Of a stretch of DNA of 62,173 nucleotides, positions 24,296 to 33,721 are shown piece by piece. This DNA comes from Burkholderiales bacterium (GTDB taxonomy: Bacteria; Pseudomonadota; Gammaproteobacteria; Burkholderiales; SG8-41). The notes beneath the pieces are model-generated. The model was not told where the DNA came from. It did not search any database and saw only the letters and a list, made by a program, of their open reading frames with translations. The translations under genes were made by a program, and so were the position numbers. The stretch is taken from positions 1 through 62,173 of the forward strand of contig JALHRQ010000017.1 in NCBI GenBank assembly GCA_022841375.1, given 5' to 3'. Within the stretch, counting starts at the first letter, position 1. Each line of letters begins with the position of its first letter.

Positions 24296-25723
24296 TCAGG
24301 CGCCGTATTTTTTCCGGTAAGCGCCAAAGATGTCGTCGACTGACGGTTCGCGCGGCGGAATGGTGCGCACGATGCGCGTGGTATTCATGAAGTGTTTGTA
24401 GTTCAGGTTTTCCGAGAAGCTGTTGCCGCCCCAGGTGCCGCAGCCCATGGTCAGCGAGAACGGCAGGCCGTTGTCGAAGTTGCCGCCGTTGGCGATGGCG
24501 TGGGCTTGGTTGACGATCACCCGGCACACCGTCATCTGCATTCCAAGTCTTTGAATATGCTCATTATTTTTGGTGTGTATGCCGCAGGAGTGGCCGTCGC
24601 CCTGATAGTCGTAAATGGCGCGCAGCGTGTTGAAGGCGTGGTCGAAATCACGCGCTTTGTACAGCGTCATCACCGGTGACAGTTTTTCGCCGGAGAACGG
24701 CGCCGAAGGTCCGGTGCCGGTTTCTTCGACCATCAGGCATTTGGCGTTGACCAGTTCCGCACGTGACAGGCCGGCGATGCCGCAGATTTTGGCGACGCTT
24801 TGCGCGGTAACCGCAGACGACAGCTTGCCGCCGGGGAATAGGGTTTGCTGCAGCGTGGCCTTTTCATCCGCACTGAGCAGCGCGCCGCCGACCTGGGTCA
24901 GCGCGGCGATCATTTTGTCGTACACCGCGGCGTGGATGATCAGGCTGTTTTCGGATGAGCAGCTGGTCGCGTTGTCGAAAATTTTCGAGCGCATGATTTT
25001 TTGGGCGGCGTCATCGAGATCGGCGGAGTCGTCGACAATCACCGCGACATTGCCGGCGCCGACGCCCAGCGCCGGCGTGCCGCTGGAATAACCCGCACGC
25101 ACATTGGCCTGTGAGCCGGTGATGACCACGAGGTCGCACTGCTGCATCAGTTGCTGGCTGAGTTCCTTGGTCACCGGATGCGGCAGCGTCAGCACCAGGT
25201 CTTTCGGTGCGCCGATGCGCGCGAATTCTTCGTAGATGTATTCAATCAGTTGCGCCGACGTCGAATAACCCTTGGGCGACGGCGACAGGATCACCGCGTT
25301 GCCGCACTTTAGCGCGTTGATGATGTTGTTGGCGGGTGTGGCGCCGGGATTGGTCGACGGCACCACTGCAGCGACGACGCCGACCGGGCGGGCGATTTCG
25401 GTGAGGCCGAGTTCCGGCAATTCAGCGAGCACGCCGGTGGAGATCGCGCCCTGGAGGTCGCGCAGCAGGCCCAGCGTCTTGCGGTGGTTTTTGTTGATCT
25501 TGTCGTCGACGCTGCCCAGCCCGGTGTCGCGTACGGCGATTTCGGCGAGCAGGCGATTGCGTGCCGGCTCCATGATCGCCCAGCCGGCGGCGGTGACCAG
25601 TTCGTCGAGCTGCGCCTGCGAGTACTTCGCGATCGCCGCCTGTGCCTTGCGCGCACGCGCAACGAGGGCAGCCACGGTCTGTGCGGCGGGTGACGGCGCG
25701 GATTGCGGATTTGTTTCAGCCAT
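24296..25723 (-). CDS. Acylating aldehyde dehydrogenase (SauS-like)
   Basis: 475 aa from ATG 25723. The NAD-binding region reads VAAVVPSTNPGATPANNIIN and the catalytic Cys lies in FDNATSCSSENSLI, as in CoA-acylating aldehyde dehydrogenases of the EutE/AdhE/SauS group. The C-terminal NGLPFSLTMGCGTWGGNSFS is characteristic. SauS converts sulfoacetyl-CoA to sulfoacetaldehyde with NADPH. Here the CoA ligase follows at once, supporting that assignment. No xsc gene is seen in the window, so the later steps must be encoded elsewhere. Confidence 0.78.
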   Translation of the reverse strand: MAETNPQSAPSPAAQTVAALVARARKAQAAIAKYSQAQLDELVTAAGWAIMEPARNRLLAEIAVRDTGLGSVDDKINKNHRKTLGLLRDLQGAISTGVLAELPELGLTEIARPVGVVAAVVPSTNPGATPANNIINALKCGNAVILSPSPKGYSTSAQLIEYIYEEFARIGAPKDLVLTLPHPVTKELSQQLMQQCDLVVITGSQANVRAGYSSGTPALGVGAGNVAVIVDDSADLDDAAQKIMRSKIFDNATSCSSENSLIIHAAVYDKMIAALTQVGGALLSADEKATLQQTLFPGGKLSSAVTAQSVAKICGIAGLSRAELVNAKCLMVEETGTGPSAPFSGEKLSPVMTLYKARDFDHAFNTLRAIYDYQGDGHSCGIHTKNNEHIQRLGMQMTVCRVIVNQAHAIANGGNFDNGLPFSLTMGCGTWGGNSFSENLNYKHFMNTTRIVRTIPPREPSVDDIFGAYRKKYGA

Positions 25724-25887
25724 GTCGGTTCCCGGAGTTGCGCCGGTCTGCAGGGGCTTTGCGGCCGGCGTCGTGTTGATTTGATGGACATTATAGCCAG
25801 CGCCGGCGCGGGGCCGGTTTTGCTGTGCGCGCCGGACAAAAATTGATAGACTCCGGCTTCCGCAAAACGACAAAACCAGTTTATGAA

Positions 25888-27303
25888 ATGGCCGATCAAA
25901 AATATTTCAAATTCCAGGGAAAAATCGTTTTCGTCGGTTTCGGTTCCGTAGCGCAGGGTGTACTGCCGCTGCTGCTGCGGCATATCGAGATACCGAAAGA
26001 ACGCATTTCCATCATTACCGCGCACGAGCGCGGTCGTGCCGAGGCCGAAGCCTACGGCATCCGCTATGAAATCAACCCGCTGACGCGCGAGAACTACCGC
26101 GCCATCCTCGGCCCGCGGCTGGGCCCGGGCGATTTCCTGATCAATCTGTCAGTCGACGTGGCGAGTTCTGCGCTGATCGAATTCTGCTGTGAGCACGGCG
26201 TGATCTATCTCGACTCGTGCATCGAGCCGTGGGCGGGCGGCTATACCGACCAGTCGGTGTCGGCGTCGCGGCGTTCCAATTACGGCCAGCGCGAGGAAGT
26301 GCTTGAGCTGCGCAAGAAATTTCCGAGCGGAGTCACCGTCATCCCGACCAATGGCGCGAACCCGGGGCTGATCTCGCACTGGGTGAAACAAGGCCTGGTC
26401 GACCTCGCGCGCGACATCCTCGGCCGCACCGACATTCCGCAATCGCGGGCGGAGTGGGCGCAGCTGGCGATGGAACTGAACATCAAGAGCATTCATTGCT
26501 CGGAGCGCGACACCCAGGTCGCCAGCCCGCGCAAGCGGCGCGGCGAATTCGTCAACACCTGGTCCGTCGACGGCTTCATCGGCGAAGGTTCGCAGCCCTG
26601 CGAACTGGGCTGGGGCAGTCACGAAAAACATTTCCCGCCCGACGGTCGCGAACACGATTTCGGCTGCAAGGCAGCGATTTACCTCGACCGGCCCGGTGCT
26701 TCAGTCAAGGTGCGCACCTGGGCACCCGATGAAGGCGAGTTTCAGGGTTTCCTGATCACCCACGGCGAGGCGATTTCGATTTCGGATTACCTGACCGTCA
26801 AAAAAGGCGATCAGGTGGTGTACCGGCCGACCTGCCATTACGCCTACCACCCCTGCGACGATACCGTGTTGTCAGTGCACGAACTCGCCGGGCGCAACTG
26901 GGTGGGGCAGGAGCAGCGGCGCCTTTACCGCGATGAGATTACCGAAGGCTTCGACGAACTCGGCGCGCTGCTGCTGGGTCACAAGAAGGGTGCGTACTGG
27001 TACGGCTCGAAACTGTCGATCGATGAAGCACGCAAGCTGGCGCCGCACAACAACGCCACCAGCCTGCAGGTTTCTGCCGGCGTGCTCGGCGCGGTGGTGT
27101 GGGCGATGGAGAATCCGCAGGCCGGCATCATTGATCCGGAAGAAATGGATTACCGCCGCGTGCTGGAGATTGCCAATCCCTATCTGGGCAAGGTGTTCGG
27201 CCAGTATTCCGACTGGAATCCGTTGCAGGGGCGCAATCATCCGTTCCCGGAAGATCTCGACGAGTCGGATCCCTGGCAGTTCAAAAATATTCGCGTGACC
27301 TGA
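25888..27303 (+). CDS. hss: Homospermidine synthase
   Basis: 471 aa from ATG 25888 (MADQKYFKFQGKIV). An N-terminal Rossmann motif (IVFVGFGSVAQGVLPLLLRH) is followed by the saccharopine-dehydrogenase-like fold, with LDSCIEPWAGGY, VIPTNGANPGLISHWVKQGL and HNNATSLQVSAGVLGAVVWA, all signatures of bacterial homospermidine synthase. The enzyme makes the polyamine homospermidine from putrescine (or putrescine and spermidine) using NAD. It is divergent from the sauST-like pair with a 164-base gap between starts. Confidence 0.9.
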   Translation: MADQKYFKFQGKIVFVGFGSVAQGVLPLLLRHIEIPKERISIITAHERGRAEAEAYGIRYEINPLTRENYRAILGPRLGPGDFLINLSVDVASSALIEFCCEHGVIYLDSCIEPWAGGYTDQSVSASRRSNYGQREEVLELRKKFPSGVTVIPTNGANPGLISHWVKQGLVDLARDILGRTDIPQSRAEWAQLAMELNIKSIHCSERDTQVASPRKRRGEFVNTWSVDGFIGEGSQPCELGWGSHEKHFPPDGREHDFGCKAAIYLDRPGASVKVRTWAPDEGEFQGFLITHGEAISISDYLTVKKGDQVVYRPTCHYAYHPCDDTVLSVHELAGRNWVGQEQRRLYRDEITEGFDELGALLLGHKKGAYWYGSKLSIDEARKLAPHNNATSLQVSAGVLGAVVWAMENPQAGIIDPEEMDYRRVLEIANPYLGKVFGQYSDWNPLQGRNHPFPEDLDESDPWQFKNIRVT

Positions 27304-27320
27304 GCGTCACCGAAAAAACT

Positions 27321-27377
27321 CCGTTCACCCTTCGACAGGCCTGTCCTGAGCTTAGCCGAAGGGCTCAGGGCGAACGG
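27321..27377. repeat. REP-type palindromic repeat
   Basis: Ends CCGTTCACCC and AGGGCGAACGG pair with one mismatch. The interior holds TTCGACAGG and CCTGTCCTGAGC, with CCGAAGGG and GCTCAGGG. The motif TTCGACAGG-CTCAGGGCGAACGG is a repeat I recognise from many proteobacterial genomes, where it occurs dispersed between genes. It lies between convergent hss and a Bug receptor gene, so it may also serve as a two-way terminator. Confidence 0.8.
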
Positions 27378-27389
27378 ATTTCGATTGCA

Positions 27390-28355
27390 TCAGTTCAGCG
27401 TAATTTTCGCTTCGGCGACAATCTTCTTGAACTTGGCGATTTCGGTTTTCACCAATTCGCCCAGTTGTTCCGGTGTGCCGCCAACCGGGTCGACGCCCAA
27501 CTCAGCCATGCGCCCCTTCATTTCCGCATTTTTGACGATCGCGGAAATTTCGGTGTGCAGTTTGGCGACGATGTCGTTCGGCGTGCCGCGCGGCACCAGG
27601 ATCGCCCACCATTGACTGACTTCGAAGCCGGGCATGCCCGATTCATCGAATGTCGGCACATTGGGGAAGGCCGATGAGCGTTTGGCCGAGGTCATGCCGA
27701 CGGCACGAATGCGATTGTTCTTGATGTTGGGGGCCGCGACCGGCAGTGCGAGAAAACCGCTGGGCGAATGACCGCCCAGCAGGTCGGTCATCTGCGGTCC
27801 GCCGCCTTTGTACGGCACATGGATGATGTTGATGCCGGTGAGCAGGCGCATCCATTCCCCCGCCATGTGCTGGGCGCTGCCGGCGCCGATCGAGGAGTAG
27901 CTGATCGAGCCCGGCTGTTTTTTCGCCAGTGCGACGTAGTCCTTGACGTCTTTGACCGGCAGCGACGGATGCGCGACCAGTACCAGCGGCGAAATGCCGA
28001 CCTGGGTGACCGGCGTGAAATCGCGGATCGGGTCGTAGCTCATTTTCGGATACAGCGCGACGTTGAGCGCGGCTTCGCCGGAGGTGCTCATCAGGATGGT
28101 GTATCCGTCGGCCGCGCTGCGCGCCGCGATTTCGGCGCCAACCATGCCGGAGGCGCCGCCGCGGTTGTCGATGAGGACCTGTTGTCCCAGCTTGTCGCCG
28201 AGCAGTTTGGCGATCGGGCGGCCGAGAATGTCGGTGCCGCCGCCGGGCGGGTAGGGAATGATCATGCGCATCGGCTTGGCCGGATACTGACCCTGCGCCG
28301 ATGCAAAACCGGCAACCATGAACAGCAATAGGGAAACGAGTATGCGTGCGAACAT
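27390..28355 (-). CDS. Tripartite tricarboxylate (Bug-family) substrate-binding protein
   Basis: 321 aa from ATG 28355 with GGAG four bases upstream. The signal peptide is MFARILVSLLLFMVAGFASA. Family marks are YPAKPMRMIIPYPPGGGTDILG, then SISYSSIGAGSAQHMAGEW and a C-terminal Lys-rich helix. It is the second orphan receptor of this type here. The ligand is unknown. The longer frame to 28445 lacks a signal-peptide start and is not favoured. It stands alone, convergent with homospermidine synthase and separated from it by the palindromic repeat. Confidence 0.92.
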   Translation of the reverse strand: MFARILVSLLLFMVAGFASAQGQYPAKPMRMIIPYPPGGGTDILGRPIAKLLGDKLGQQVLIDNRGGASGMVGAEIAARSAADGYTILMSTSGEAALNVALYPKMSYDPIRDFTPVTQVGISPLVLVAHPSLPVKDVKDYVALAKKQPGSISYSSIGAGSAQHMAGEWMRLLTGINIIHVPYKGGGPQMTDLLGGHSPSGFLALPVAAPNIKNNRIRAVGMTSAKRSSAFPNVPTFDESGMPGFEVSQWWAILVPRGTPNDIVAKLHTEISAIVKNAEMKGRMAELGVDPVGGTPEQLGELVKTEIAKFKKIVAEAKITLN

Positions 28356-28544
28356 GATGCTCCTCCGTGTTGGCGTGTGGATGCCTCGGTGCTGCGCTTG
28401 CTGCTGCGTGCCGATTTTTGTCGATTCTGGGCTGACGCAGCGCACAGACTAGAGGACTTTCCGCCGGCGAGGCAAGCGCGGCGAAGCGCCCACGGGAATT
28501 ACGGATGTAGTTGATTAAAATGCAAATTTTGCAATTCTGGGGCA

Positions 28545-29123
28545 ATGGCTACGATGACTGGACATTTGGCGATGACAAACCCGTCGGCTTGGGTGCAGCG
28601 CTGGGCGCCACTGGTGCGCAAAGGCGGCGCGGTGCTCGACGTAGCGTGCGGCGGTGGCCGTCATGCGCGGTTTTTTGCCGCGCTCGGCCATCCTGTCGAT
28701 GCGGTGGACCGCGATCCCGCAGCCATTACGGCGTTGGCGGGAGTGCCCGGTGTGACCGCGCGATGCGCCGATATCGAAGGCGGTCCCTGGCCTTATCCCG
28801 GTCGCACCTATGCCGCGGTGGTGGTCACTAATTACCTGCATCGCCCGTTGTTTCCGGCACTGCTGTCGGCGCTGGCGCCGGACGGTTTGCTGATCTACGA
28901 GACCTTTGGCGTCGGCAACGAGGCCTATGGCAGGCCGGCCAATCCGGAATTTCTGTTGCGGCCGCGCGAGCTGCTCGAGGCGGTCGGCCCTGAACGGCAT
29001 GTGCTGGGCTATGAAAACGGGTTTGAAGCCAGTCCGAAGCTTGCCGTGATCCAGCGCATTTGCGCGTTAAATAAGCCGTTGACAGAAGTCGCTCCAAACC
29101 TGAAATTCTTTTTGAATTCATAA
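28545..29123 (+). CDS. Class I SAM-dependent methyltransferase
   Basis: 192 aa. Motif I AVLDVACGGGRHARFFAALG and the acidic VDAVDRDP mark a TehB/UbiE-like small methyltransferase. A VVVTNYLHRPLFPAL segment and a C-terminal basic tail follow. The substrate is unknown. The start may be ATG 28572 (MTNPSAWVQRW), which is how relatives usually begin, rather than the first ATG at 28545. It is followed by tpiA about 90 bases later, an arrangement found in several betaproteobacteria. Confidence 0.8.
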   Translation: MATMTGHLAMTNPSAWVQRWAPLVRKGGAVLDVACGGGRHARFFAALGHPVDAVDRDPAAITALAGVPGVTARCADIEGGPWPYPGRTYAAVVVTNYLHRPLFPALLSALAPDGLLIYETFGVGNEAYGRPANPEFLLRPRELLEAVGPERHVLGYENGFEASPKLAVIQRICALNKPLTEVAPNLKFFLNS

Positions 29124-29213
29124 GCTTTTCGCGTTGCAGCAGAAATTGCCATAAATTGACCCGGGTGGTCGCAAACGGTAAAATTCGGGGGTTTATTCAA
29201 GGCCGGACAGGAA

Positions 29214-29969
29214 ATGCGCACCAAGTTCGTTGCAGGCAACTGGAAGATGAATGGCAGTCTGTCCGCTAACGACACCTTGCTGAAGGATCTGGTGCCGGCG
29301 CTTGCGGTTCTGCACGACATGGAAAGCGCGGTTTGTCCCCCGTATCCATATCTGGCGCAGGTGCAGCGCGCATTGCAGGGTTCACCTGTTGCGCTGGGCG
29401 GTCAGGATCTTTGCCAGTTCGGCAATGGTGCGTATACCGGTGGCGTTTCGGCGGTGATGCTGAAGGATTTCGGTTGCAGTCATGTGATCGTCGGGCATTC
29501 AGAGCGGCGCACGCTGTTTGCCGAGAGTGACGCGCTGGTGGCGGAGAAGTTTGCGGTTGCGCAGCAGGCCGGCCTGAAGCCGATCCTGTGTGTGGGCGAG
29601 ACGCTGGCGGAGCGCGAGTCCGGCGCGACCGGGAGCGTGGTGGCGAGGCAGTTGAATGCGGTATTGCAGCGTTCCGGCGCAGAGGCATTGCGCGATGCGG
29701 TGATTGCCTACGAACCGGTGTGGGCGATCGGCACCGGCAAGACGGCATCTCCGGAAGAAGCGCAGGCGGTGCATGCGGGGATCCGCGACCTGCTGGCGAA
29801 AGCGGATTCTGCGGTGGCCGGTGCAGTGCGCATCGTTTACGGCGGCAGTGTGAAGGCTTCGAATGCAGTGCAGTTGTTCGGCATGCCGGACATAGATGGC
29901 GGTTTGATTGGCGGCGCCGCACTGGTAGCCGGCGAATTTGCAGCAATCTGCCGGGCGGCGTCCCGGTAA
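29214..29969 (+). CDS. tpiA: Triose-phosphate isomerase
   Basis: 251 aa, the normal length. The catalytic Lys lies in AGNWKMNG at the N-terminus, the catalytic His in VIVGHSERR, and the catalytic Glu in AYEPVWAIGTGK; the phosphate-binding IVYGGSVKASN and GLIGGAAL are present. It interconverts dihydroxyacetone phosphate and glyceraldehyde 3-phosphate in the cytoplasm. GGACAGGAA precedes the ATG. tpiA-secG-tRNA-Leu-nuo is the usual order in betaproteobacteria and many other proteobacteria. Confidence 0.97.
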   Translation: MRTKFVAGNWKMNGSLSANDTLLKDLVPALAVLHDMESAVCPPYPYLAQVQRALQGSPVALGGQDLCQFGNGAYTGGVSAVMLKDFGCSHVIVGHSERRTLFAESDALVAEKFAVAQQAGLKPILCVGETLAERESGATGSVVARQLNAVLQRSGAEALRDAVIAYEPVWAIGTGKTASPEEAQAVHAGIRDLLAKADSAVAGAVRIVYGGSVKASNAVQLFGMPDIDGGLIGGAALVAGEFAAICRAASR

Positions 29970-30000
29970 CAGAAACAGAACAAGACTGGATGAGAACGAG

Positions 30001-30408
30001 ATGGATGTACTGATACTGGTGGTTCACGTCATTGCCGCCCTGGCCATCATCGGGCTGGTACTGCTGCAGCATGGCAAGGGCGCCGACATGGGCGCAGCGT
30101 TCGGCAGCGGATCCTCGGGCAGCGTGTTCGGCTCCGCGGGTTCGGCCAATTTCATGAGCCGCACCACGGCGGTCCTGGCGGTGATCTTTTTCATTACCAG
30201 TATTGGTTTGACGATCGTTTCGACCAAGAAGACCGATAACAAGGGTGTGATGACCAAGGATGTGTCGTCGCAGCCGGCAGATCCGGCGGCACAGACGCTG
30301 CCGGCGCAGATTCCGACTTCTCCGCTGACCGCGCCGGTGCCGGTGGTCCCTGTGCCCGTGGTGCCGGGATCTCCTGCCGGTTCCAAAGCAGGTGACGTTC
30401 CGAAGTAA
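30001..30408 (+). CDS. secG: Preprotein translocase subunit SecG
   Basis: 135 aa. Two membrane helices (VLILVVHVIAALAIIGLVLL and SRTTAVLAVIFFITSIGLTI) flank the family loop QHGKGADMGAAFGSGSSGS and VFGSAGSANFM. The C-terminal tail is Ala/Pro/Val-rich, a variable feature of SecG. It is the accessory subunit of the SecYEG channel. The start at 30001 is chosen because the first helix follows directly; the open frame upstream overlaps tpiA. Confidence 0.95.
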   Translation: MDVLILVVHVIAALAIIGLVLLQHGKGADMGAAFGSGSSGSVFGSAGSANFMSRTTAVLAVIFFITSIGLTIVSTKKTDNKGVMTKDVSSQPADPAAQTLPAQIPTSPLTAPVPVVPVPVVPGSPAGSKAGDVPK

Positions 30409-30471
30409 AAATAATTGAATTCACCGGGTCGCTGCAGTCGCGCGGCCGGTTTAGTCGAGTGCAGTGGGTAG

Positions 30472-30556
30472 GTCGACGTGGTGGAATTGGTAGACACGCC
30501 GTCTTGAGGGGGCGGTGGCGAAAGCCGTGAGAGTTCGAGTCTCTTCGTCGACACCA
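30472..30556 (+). tRNA. tRNA-Leu (anticodon GAG)
   Basis: The acceptor arms GTCGACG and CGTCGAC pair fully. The D-arm GGTGGAATTGGTAGACAC is typical of leucine tRNA, the anticodon stem-loop is CCGTC-TTGAGGG-GGCGG giving anticodon GAG, and a long class II variable arm (TGGCGAAAGCCGT) precedes the T-arm GAGAGTTCGAGTCTC. The CCA end is encoded in the DNA (30554-30556). It lies between secG and nuoA, as in related genomes. Confidence 0.97.
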
Positions 30557-30669
30557 GACTGTGGATTGCAGGTGTTTGAAATGTAGTGCTGATTTGATGT
30601 AACGCAACCCGATTACAGGCAGCGGTCGGCTAGTATGGCCGCGGGTTCAAACGTTTCTGAAAGCGGCAG

Positions 30670-31038
30670 ATGCTGGAAGGTTATTTCCCGATCCTGATGT
30701 TTATCGCCGTAGGTGCGGCGTTCGGTATCGCGCCGATCGCGTCCGGCTGGGTCGTCAGCCGGCTGGTCGGGATGCACCGTCCCGACCCCCAGAAACTATC
30801 GCCTTACGAGTGCGGCTTCGAAGCCTTCGAAGATGCGCGCATGCGCTTCGACGTGCGTTATTACCTCGTCGCCATTCTGTTCATCCTGTTCGATCTTGAA
30901 ATCGCCTTCATGTTTCCATGGGCCGTGGTGCTCCAGGAAATCGGCCTGTTCGGTTTCGTCGCCATGATGATTTTCCTCGCCATCCTCGTCGTGGGTTTCA
31001 TCTACGAGTGGAAAAAAGGGGCGCTGGATTGGGAATGA
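30670..31038 (+). CDS. nuoA: NADH-quinone oxidoreductase subunit A
   Basis: 122 aa with three membrane helices. The conserved loop [20 protein letters not shown], with its redox-sensitive Cys, and the acidic [13 protein letters not shown] helix are diagnostic. It is the first gene of the 14-gene complex I operon, 113 bases after the tRNA. NuoA helps form the quinone-binding junction between the peripheral and membrane arms. Confidence 0.96.
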   Translation: MLEGYFPILMFIAVGAAFGIAPIASGWVVSRLVGMHRPDPQKLSPYECGFEAFEDARMRFDVRYYLVAILFILFDLEIAFMFPWAVVLQEIGLFGFVAMMIFLAILVVGFIYEWKKGALDWE

Positions 31039-31186
31039 AACTGCGAGCTACCCGGCGAGGGGCCCCATTCATGGGGATCGACGGAACGGCGAGCGGTTTC
31101 GGGCGCCGACACGCGGGCGCTGTTTGCTTGCAGCATTTTGTCGGAGGCGCCGAATGAGCCTCCAAACTTCAGGTTCGAGGTAATAC

Positions 31187-31678
31187 ATGGGTGCCATCGA
31201 AACCATCAACGAGAACCTCAACGAGCGCGGCTTCATGACCACCTCGGTGGACGCGCTGATCAACTGGACCCGCACGGGTTCGATGTGGCCGATGTCCTTC
31301 GGCCTTGCCTGCTGCGCGGTGGAAATGATGCATGCCGGCGCTTCACGCTACGACCTCGATCGATTCGGCATCGTGTTCCGTCCCAGCCCGCGCCAGTCCG
31401 ACGTGATGATTGTCGCGGGTACGCTTTGCAACAAGATGGCCCCGGCGCTGCGCAAAGTCTATGACCAGATGGCCGAGCCGCGTTGGGTCATTTCGATGGG
31501 CTCGTGCGCCAACGGCGGCGGTTATTACCACTATTCCTATTCGGTCGTTCGCGGTTGCGACCGCATCGTGCCGGTCGACATCTATGTGCCGGGCTGCCCG
31601 CCGACGGCGGAAGCGCTGCTCTACAGCATCATCCAGTTGCAGAACAAGATCAAACGCACCAATACGATCTCACGCTGA
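31187..31678 (+). CDS. nuoB: NADH-quinone oxidoreductase subunit B
   Basis: 163 aa. The tandem Cys pair [13 protein letters not shown], with GSCANGGG and [10 protein letters not shown], binds cluster N2, the last cluster before quinone. CGAGGTAATAC precedes the ATG. A 148-base gap separates it from nuoA, longer than usual in this operon, and no gene is visible in that gap. Confidence 0.97.
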   Translation: MGAIETINENLNERGFMTTSVDALINWTRTGSMWPMSFGLACCAVEMMHAGASRYDLDRFGIVFRPSPRQSDVMIVAGTLCNKMAPALRKVYDQMAEPRWVISMGSCANGGGYYHYSYSVVRGCDRIVPVDIYVPGCPPTAEALLYSIIQLQNKIKRTNTISR

Positions 31679-31706
31679 GACGATTCCGGAACAACAACGA
31701 GATTTC

Positions 31707-32321
31707 ATGTCCAAAAGCATCGAAACCCTGACAGCCGCGATCCAGGAAGTCCTGGGCGAACAGGTGGTCAGTGCCACGACAGCGCTGGATGAGCTGACCA
31801 TAGTCGTCAAGGCCGAACATCTGCTGGCGGTGTGCGCCGCATTGCGCGACGACGCGAAACTGCAATTCGAGCAGCTGCTCGACATCACCGGCATCGATTA
31901 CAGCCATTACGGCGACGGCGCTGGTGAAGGCTCGCGTTTTGCCGCGATCTACCACCTGCTGAGCCTCAAGCACAACCGCCGCCTGCGGCTGCGCGCATTC
32001 GCGGCGAATGATGATTTCCCGGTGCTGGAGTCGGTGATTGGCGTGTGGGCTTGCGCCAACTGGTACGAACGCGAGGCCTTCGATCTCTACGGCATCATGT
32101 TCACCGGTCACCCGGACCTGCGCCGCATCCTCACCGACTACGGTTTTGTCGGCCACCCGTTCCGCAAGGATTTCCCGCTGTCGGGCAACGTCGAGATGCG
32201 TTATGACCCCGATCAGAAACGCGTGATTTACCAGCCGGTGACCATTGAACCGCGCGTGATCACGCCGCGCATCGTGCGCGAGGACAACTTCGCGGACTCT
32301 GAAGGGTTCCGCAAGGGGTGA
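31707..32321 (+). CDS. nuoC: NADH-quinone oxidoreductase subunit C
   Basis: 204 aa from ATG 31707 ([13 protein letters not shown]). The family block [20 protein letters not shown] and [20 protein letters not shown] is clear. It is a peripheral-arm subunit that contacts NuoD near the quinone site. It is a separate gene here, not the NuoCD fusion of enterics, as expected for betaproteobacteria. The long open frame before 31707 is the shadow of nuoB. Confidence 0.96.
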   Translation: MSKSIETLTAAIQEVLGEQVVSATTALDELTIVVKAEHLLAVCAALRDDAKLQFEQLLDITGIDYSHYGDGAGEGSRFAAIYHLLSLKHNRRLRLRAFAANDDFPVLESVIGVWACANWYEREAFDLYGIMFTGHPDLRRILTDYGFVGHPFRKDFPLSGNVEMRYDPDQKRVIYQPVTIEPRVITPRIVREDNFADSEGFRKG

Positions 32322-32339
32322 TTAATTGAAAAAACTTTT

Positions 32340-32438
32340 GCCACAGAGGACACAGAGAATACAAAGAGAGCACAGAGAAATGCCTAAAACCGGTGCATTG
32401 CAGAGAGTTTTCTCTGTGATCTCTGTGTTATCTGTGGC
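32340..32438. repeat. Dispersed ~100-bp palindromic element, copy 1 (nuoC-nuoD gap)
   Basis: The left part contains GCCACAGAGG, ACACAGAGAA and GCACAGAGAAA; the right part contains TTTTCTCTGTGATCTCTGTG and TATCTGTGGC. The ends are perfect inverted repeats and the interior arms are CACAGAG/CTCTGTG units. A second copy of the same design is at 54414-54518. It ends 22 bases before the nuoD ATG and leaves that gene without an obvious Shine-Dalgarno sequence. Confidence 0.8.
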
Positions 32439-32460
32439 TAATTTGTTTTTCAGTTTTTAA

Positions 32461-33714
32461 ATGGCTGAAATCAAAAATTACACGATGAACTTCGGGCCGC
32501 AGCATCCGGCGGCCCACGGCGTATTGCGTCTGGTGCTGGAACTGGACGGCGAGGTCATCGAGCGCGCCGATCCGCACATCGGGCTGCTGCATCGCGCGAC
32601 CGAAAAACTCGCCGAACACAAGACATTCCTACAATCGGTGCCGTACATGGACCGCCTCGACTATATGTCGATGATGGCCAACGAGCATGCGTATGTGATG
32701 GCGATCGAAAAGCTGCTCGGCATCGAGGTGCCTGAACGCGCGCAGTACATCCGCGTCATGTTCGACGAGATCACCCGTCTGCTGAACCACCTGCTGTGGC
32801 TGGGCGCGCACGGGCTGGACATCGGCGCGATGACCATCTTTTTGTATTGCTTCCGCGAGCGTGAAGACCTGTTTGACGTCTACGAGGCGGTATCCGGCGC
32901 GCGCATGCACGCGGCCTATTACCGGCCGGGCGGCGTCTATCGCGACCTGCCGGACACCATGCCGCAGTACACCGCGACGCGCCTCCACAACGACAAGGCC
33001 ACCAGGGCGCTGAACGAAAACCGACAGGGTTCGGTGCTCGATTTTATCGACGACTTCACCAAACGTTTTCCGGCCTACGTCGATGAATACGAAACGCTGC
33101 TCACCGATAATCGTATCTGGAAGCAAAGGACGGTCGGCATCGGCGTGGTGTCGCCGGAGCGCGCACTGCAACTGGGCTTTACCGGCCCGATGCTGCGCGG
33201 GTCGGGCATCGCCTGGGATCTGCGCAAGAAGCAGCCGTACGAAGTGTATGACCGTATGGATTTCGACGTCGCCATCGGCGTCAATGGCGATTGCTACGAC
33301 CGTTATCTGGTACGCGTCGAAGAAATGCGCCAGTCCAACCGCATCATCAAGCAGTGCGTTGACTGGCTGCGCAAGAATCCGGGCCCGGTGATGGTCGACA
33401 GCCACAAGGTCGCGCCGCCTTCACGCGTAGCGATGAAAACCAACATGGAAGAGCTGATCCACCATTTCAAGCTCTTCACCGAAGGCATGCACGTGCCCCC
33501 GGGCGAGGCTTATGCCGCCGTCGAGCATCCGAAAGGCGAGTTCGGCATTTACCTGGTGTCCGACGGCGCCAACAAACCGTACCGTTTGAAAATCCGCGCA
33601 CCGGGCTTCCCGCATCTTGCGGCGCTCGACGAAATGGTCAAGGGGCACATGATTGCCGACGTGGTGGCGATCATCGGCACCTTGGACATCGTGTTCGGTG
33701 ACATTGACAGATGA
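32461..33714 (+). CDS. nuoD: NADH-quinone oxidoreductase subunit D
   Basis: 417 aa, normal length. Marks are [19 protein letters not shown] at the N-terminus, [14 protein letters not shown] with the quinone-site His, and [19 protein letters not shown] near the end. It is the 49-kDa-type subunit that lines the quinone pocket with NuoB. The ATG directly follows the dispersed palindrome and is preceded by TTTTTAA, not by a purine-rich ribosome site, so its translation may depend on coupling or on the palindrome fold. Confidence 0.97.
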   Translation: MAEIKNYTMNFGPQHPAAHGVLRLVLELDGEVIERADPHIGLLHRATEKLAEHKTFLQSVPYMDRLDYMSMMANEHAYVMAIEKLLGIEVPERAQYIRVMFDEITRLLNHLLWLGAHGLDIGAMTIFLYCFREREDLFDVYEAVSGARMHAAYYRPGGVYRDLPDTMPQYTATRLHNDKATRALNENRQGSVLDFIDDFTKRFPAYVDEYETLLTDNRIWKQRTVGIGVVSPERALQLGFTGPMLRGSGIAWDLRKKQPYEVYDRMDFDVAIGVNGDCYDRYLVRVEEMRQSNRIIKQCVDWLRKNPGPVMVDSHKVAPPSRVAMKTNMEELIHHFKLFTEGMHVPPGEAYAAVEHPKGEFGIYLVSDGANKPYRLKIRAPGFPHLAALDEMVKGHMIADVVAIIGTLDIVFGDIDR

Positions 33715-33721
33715 GTGATCG

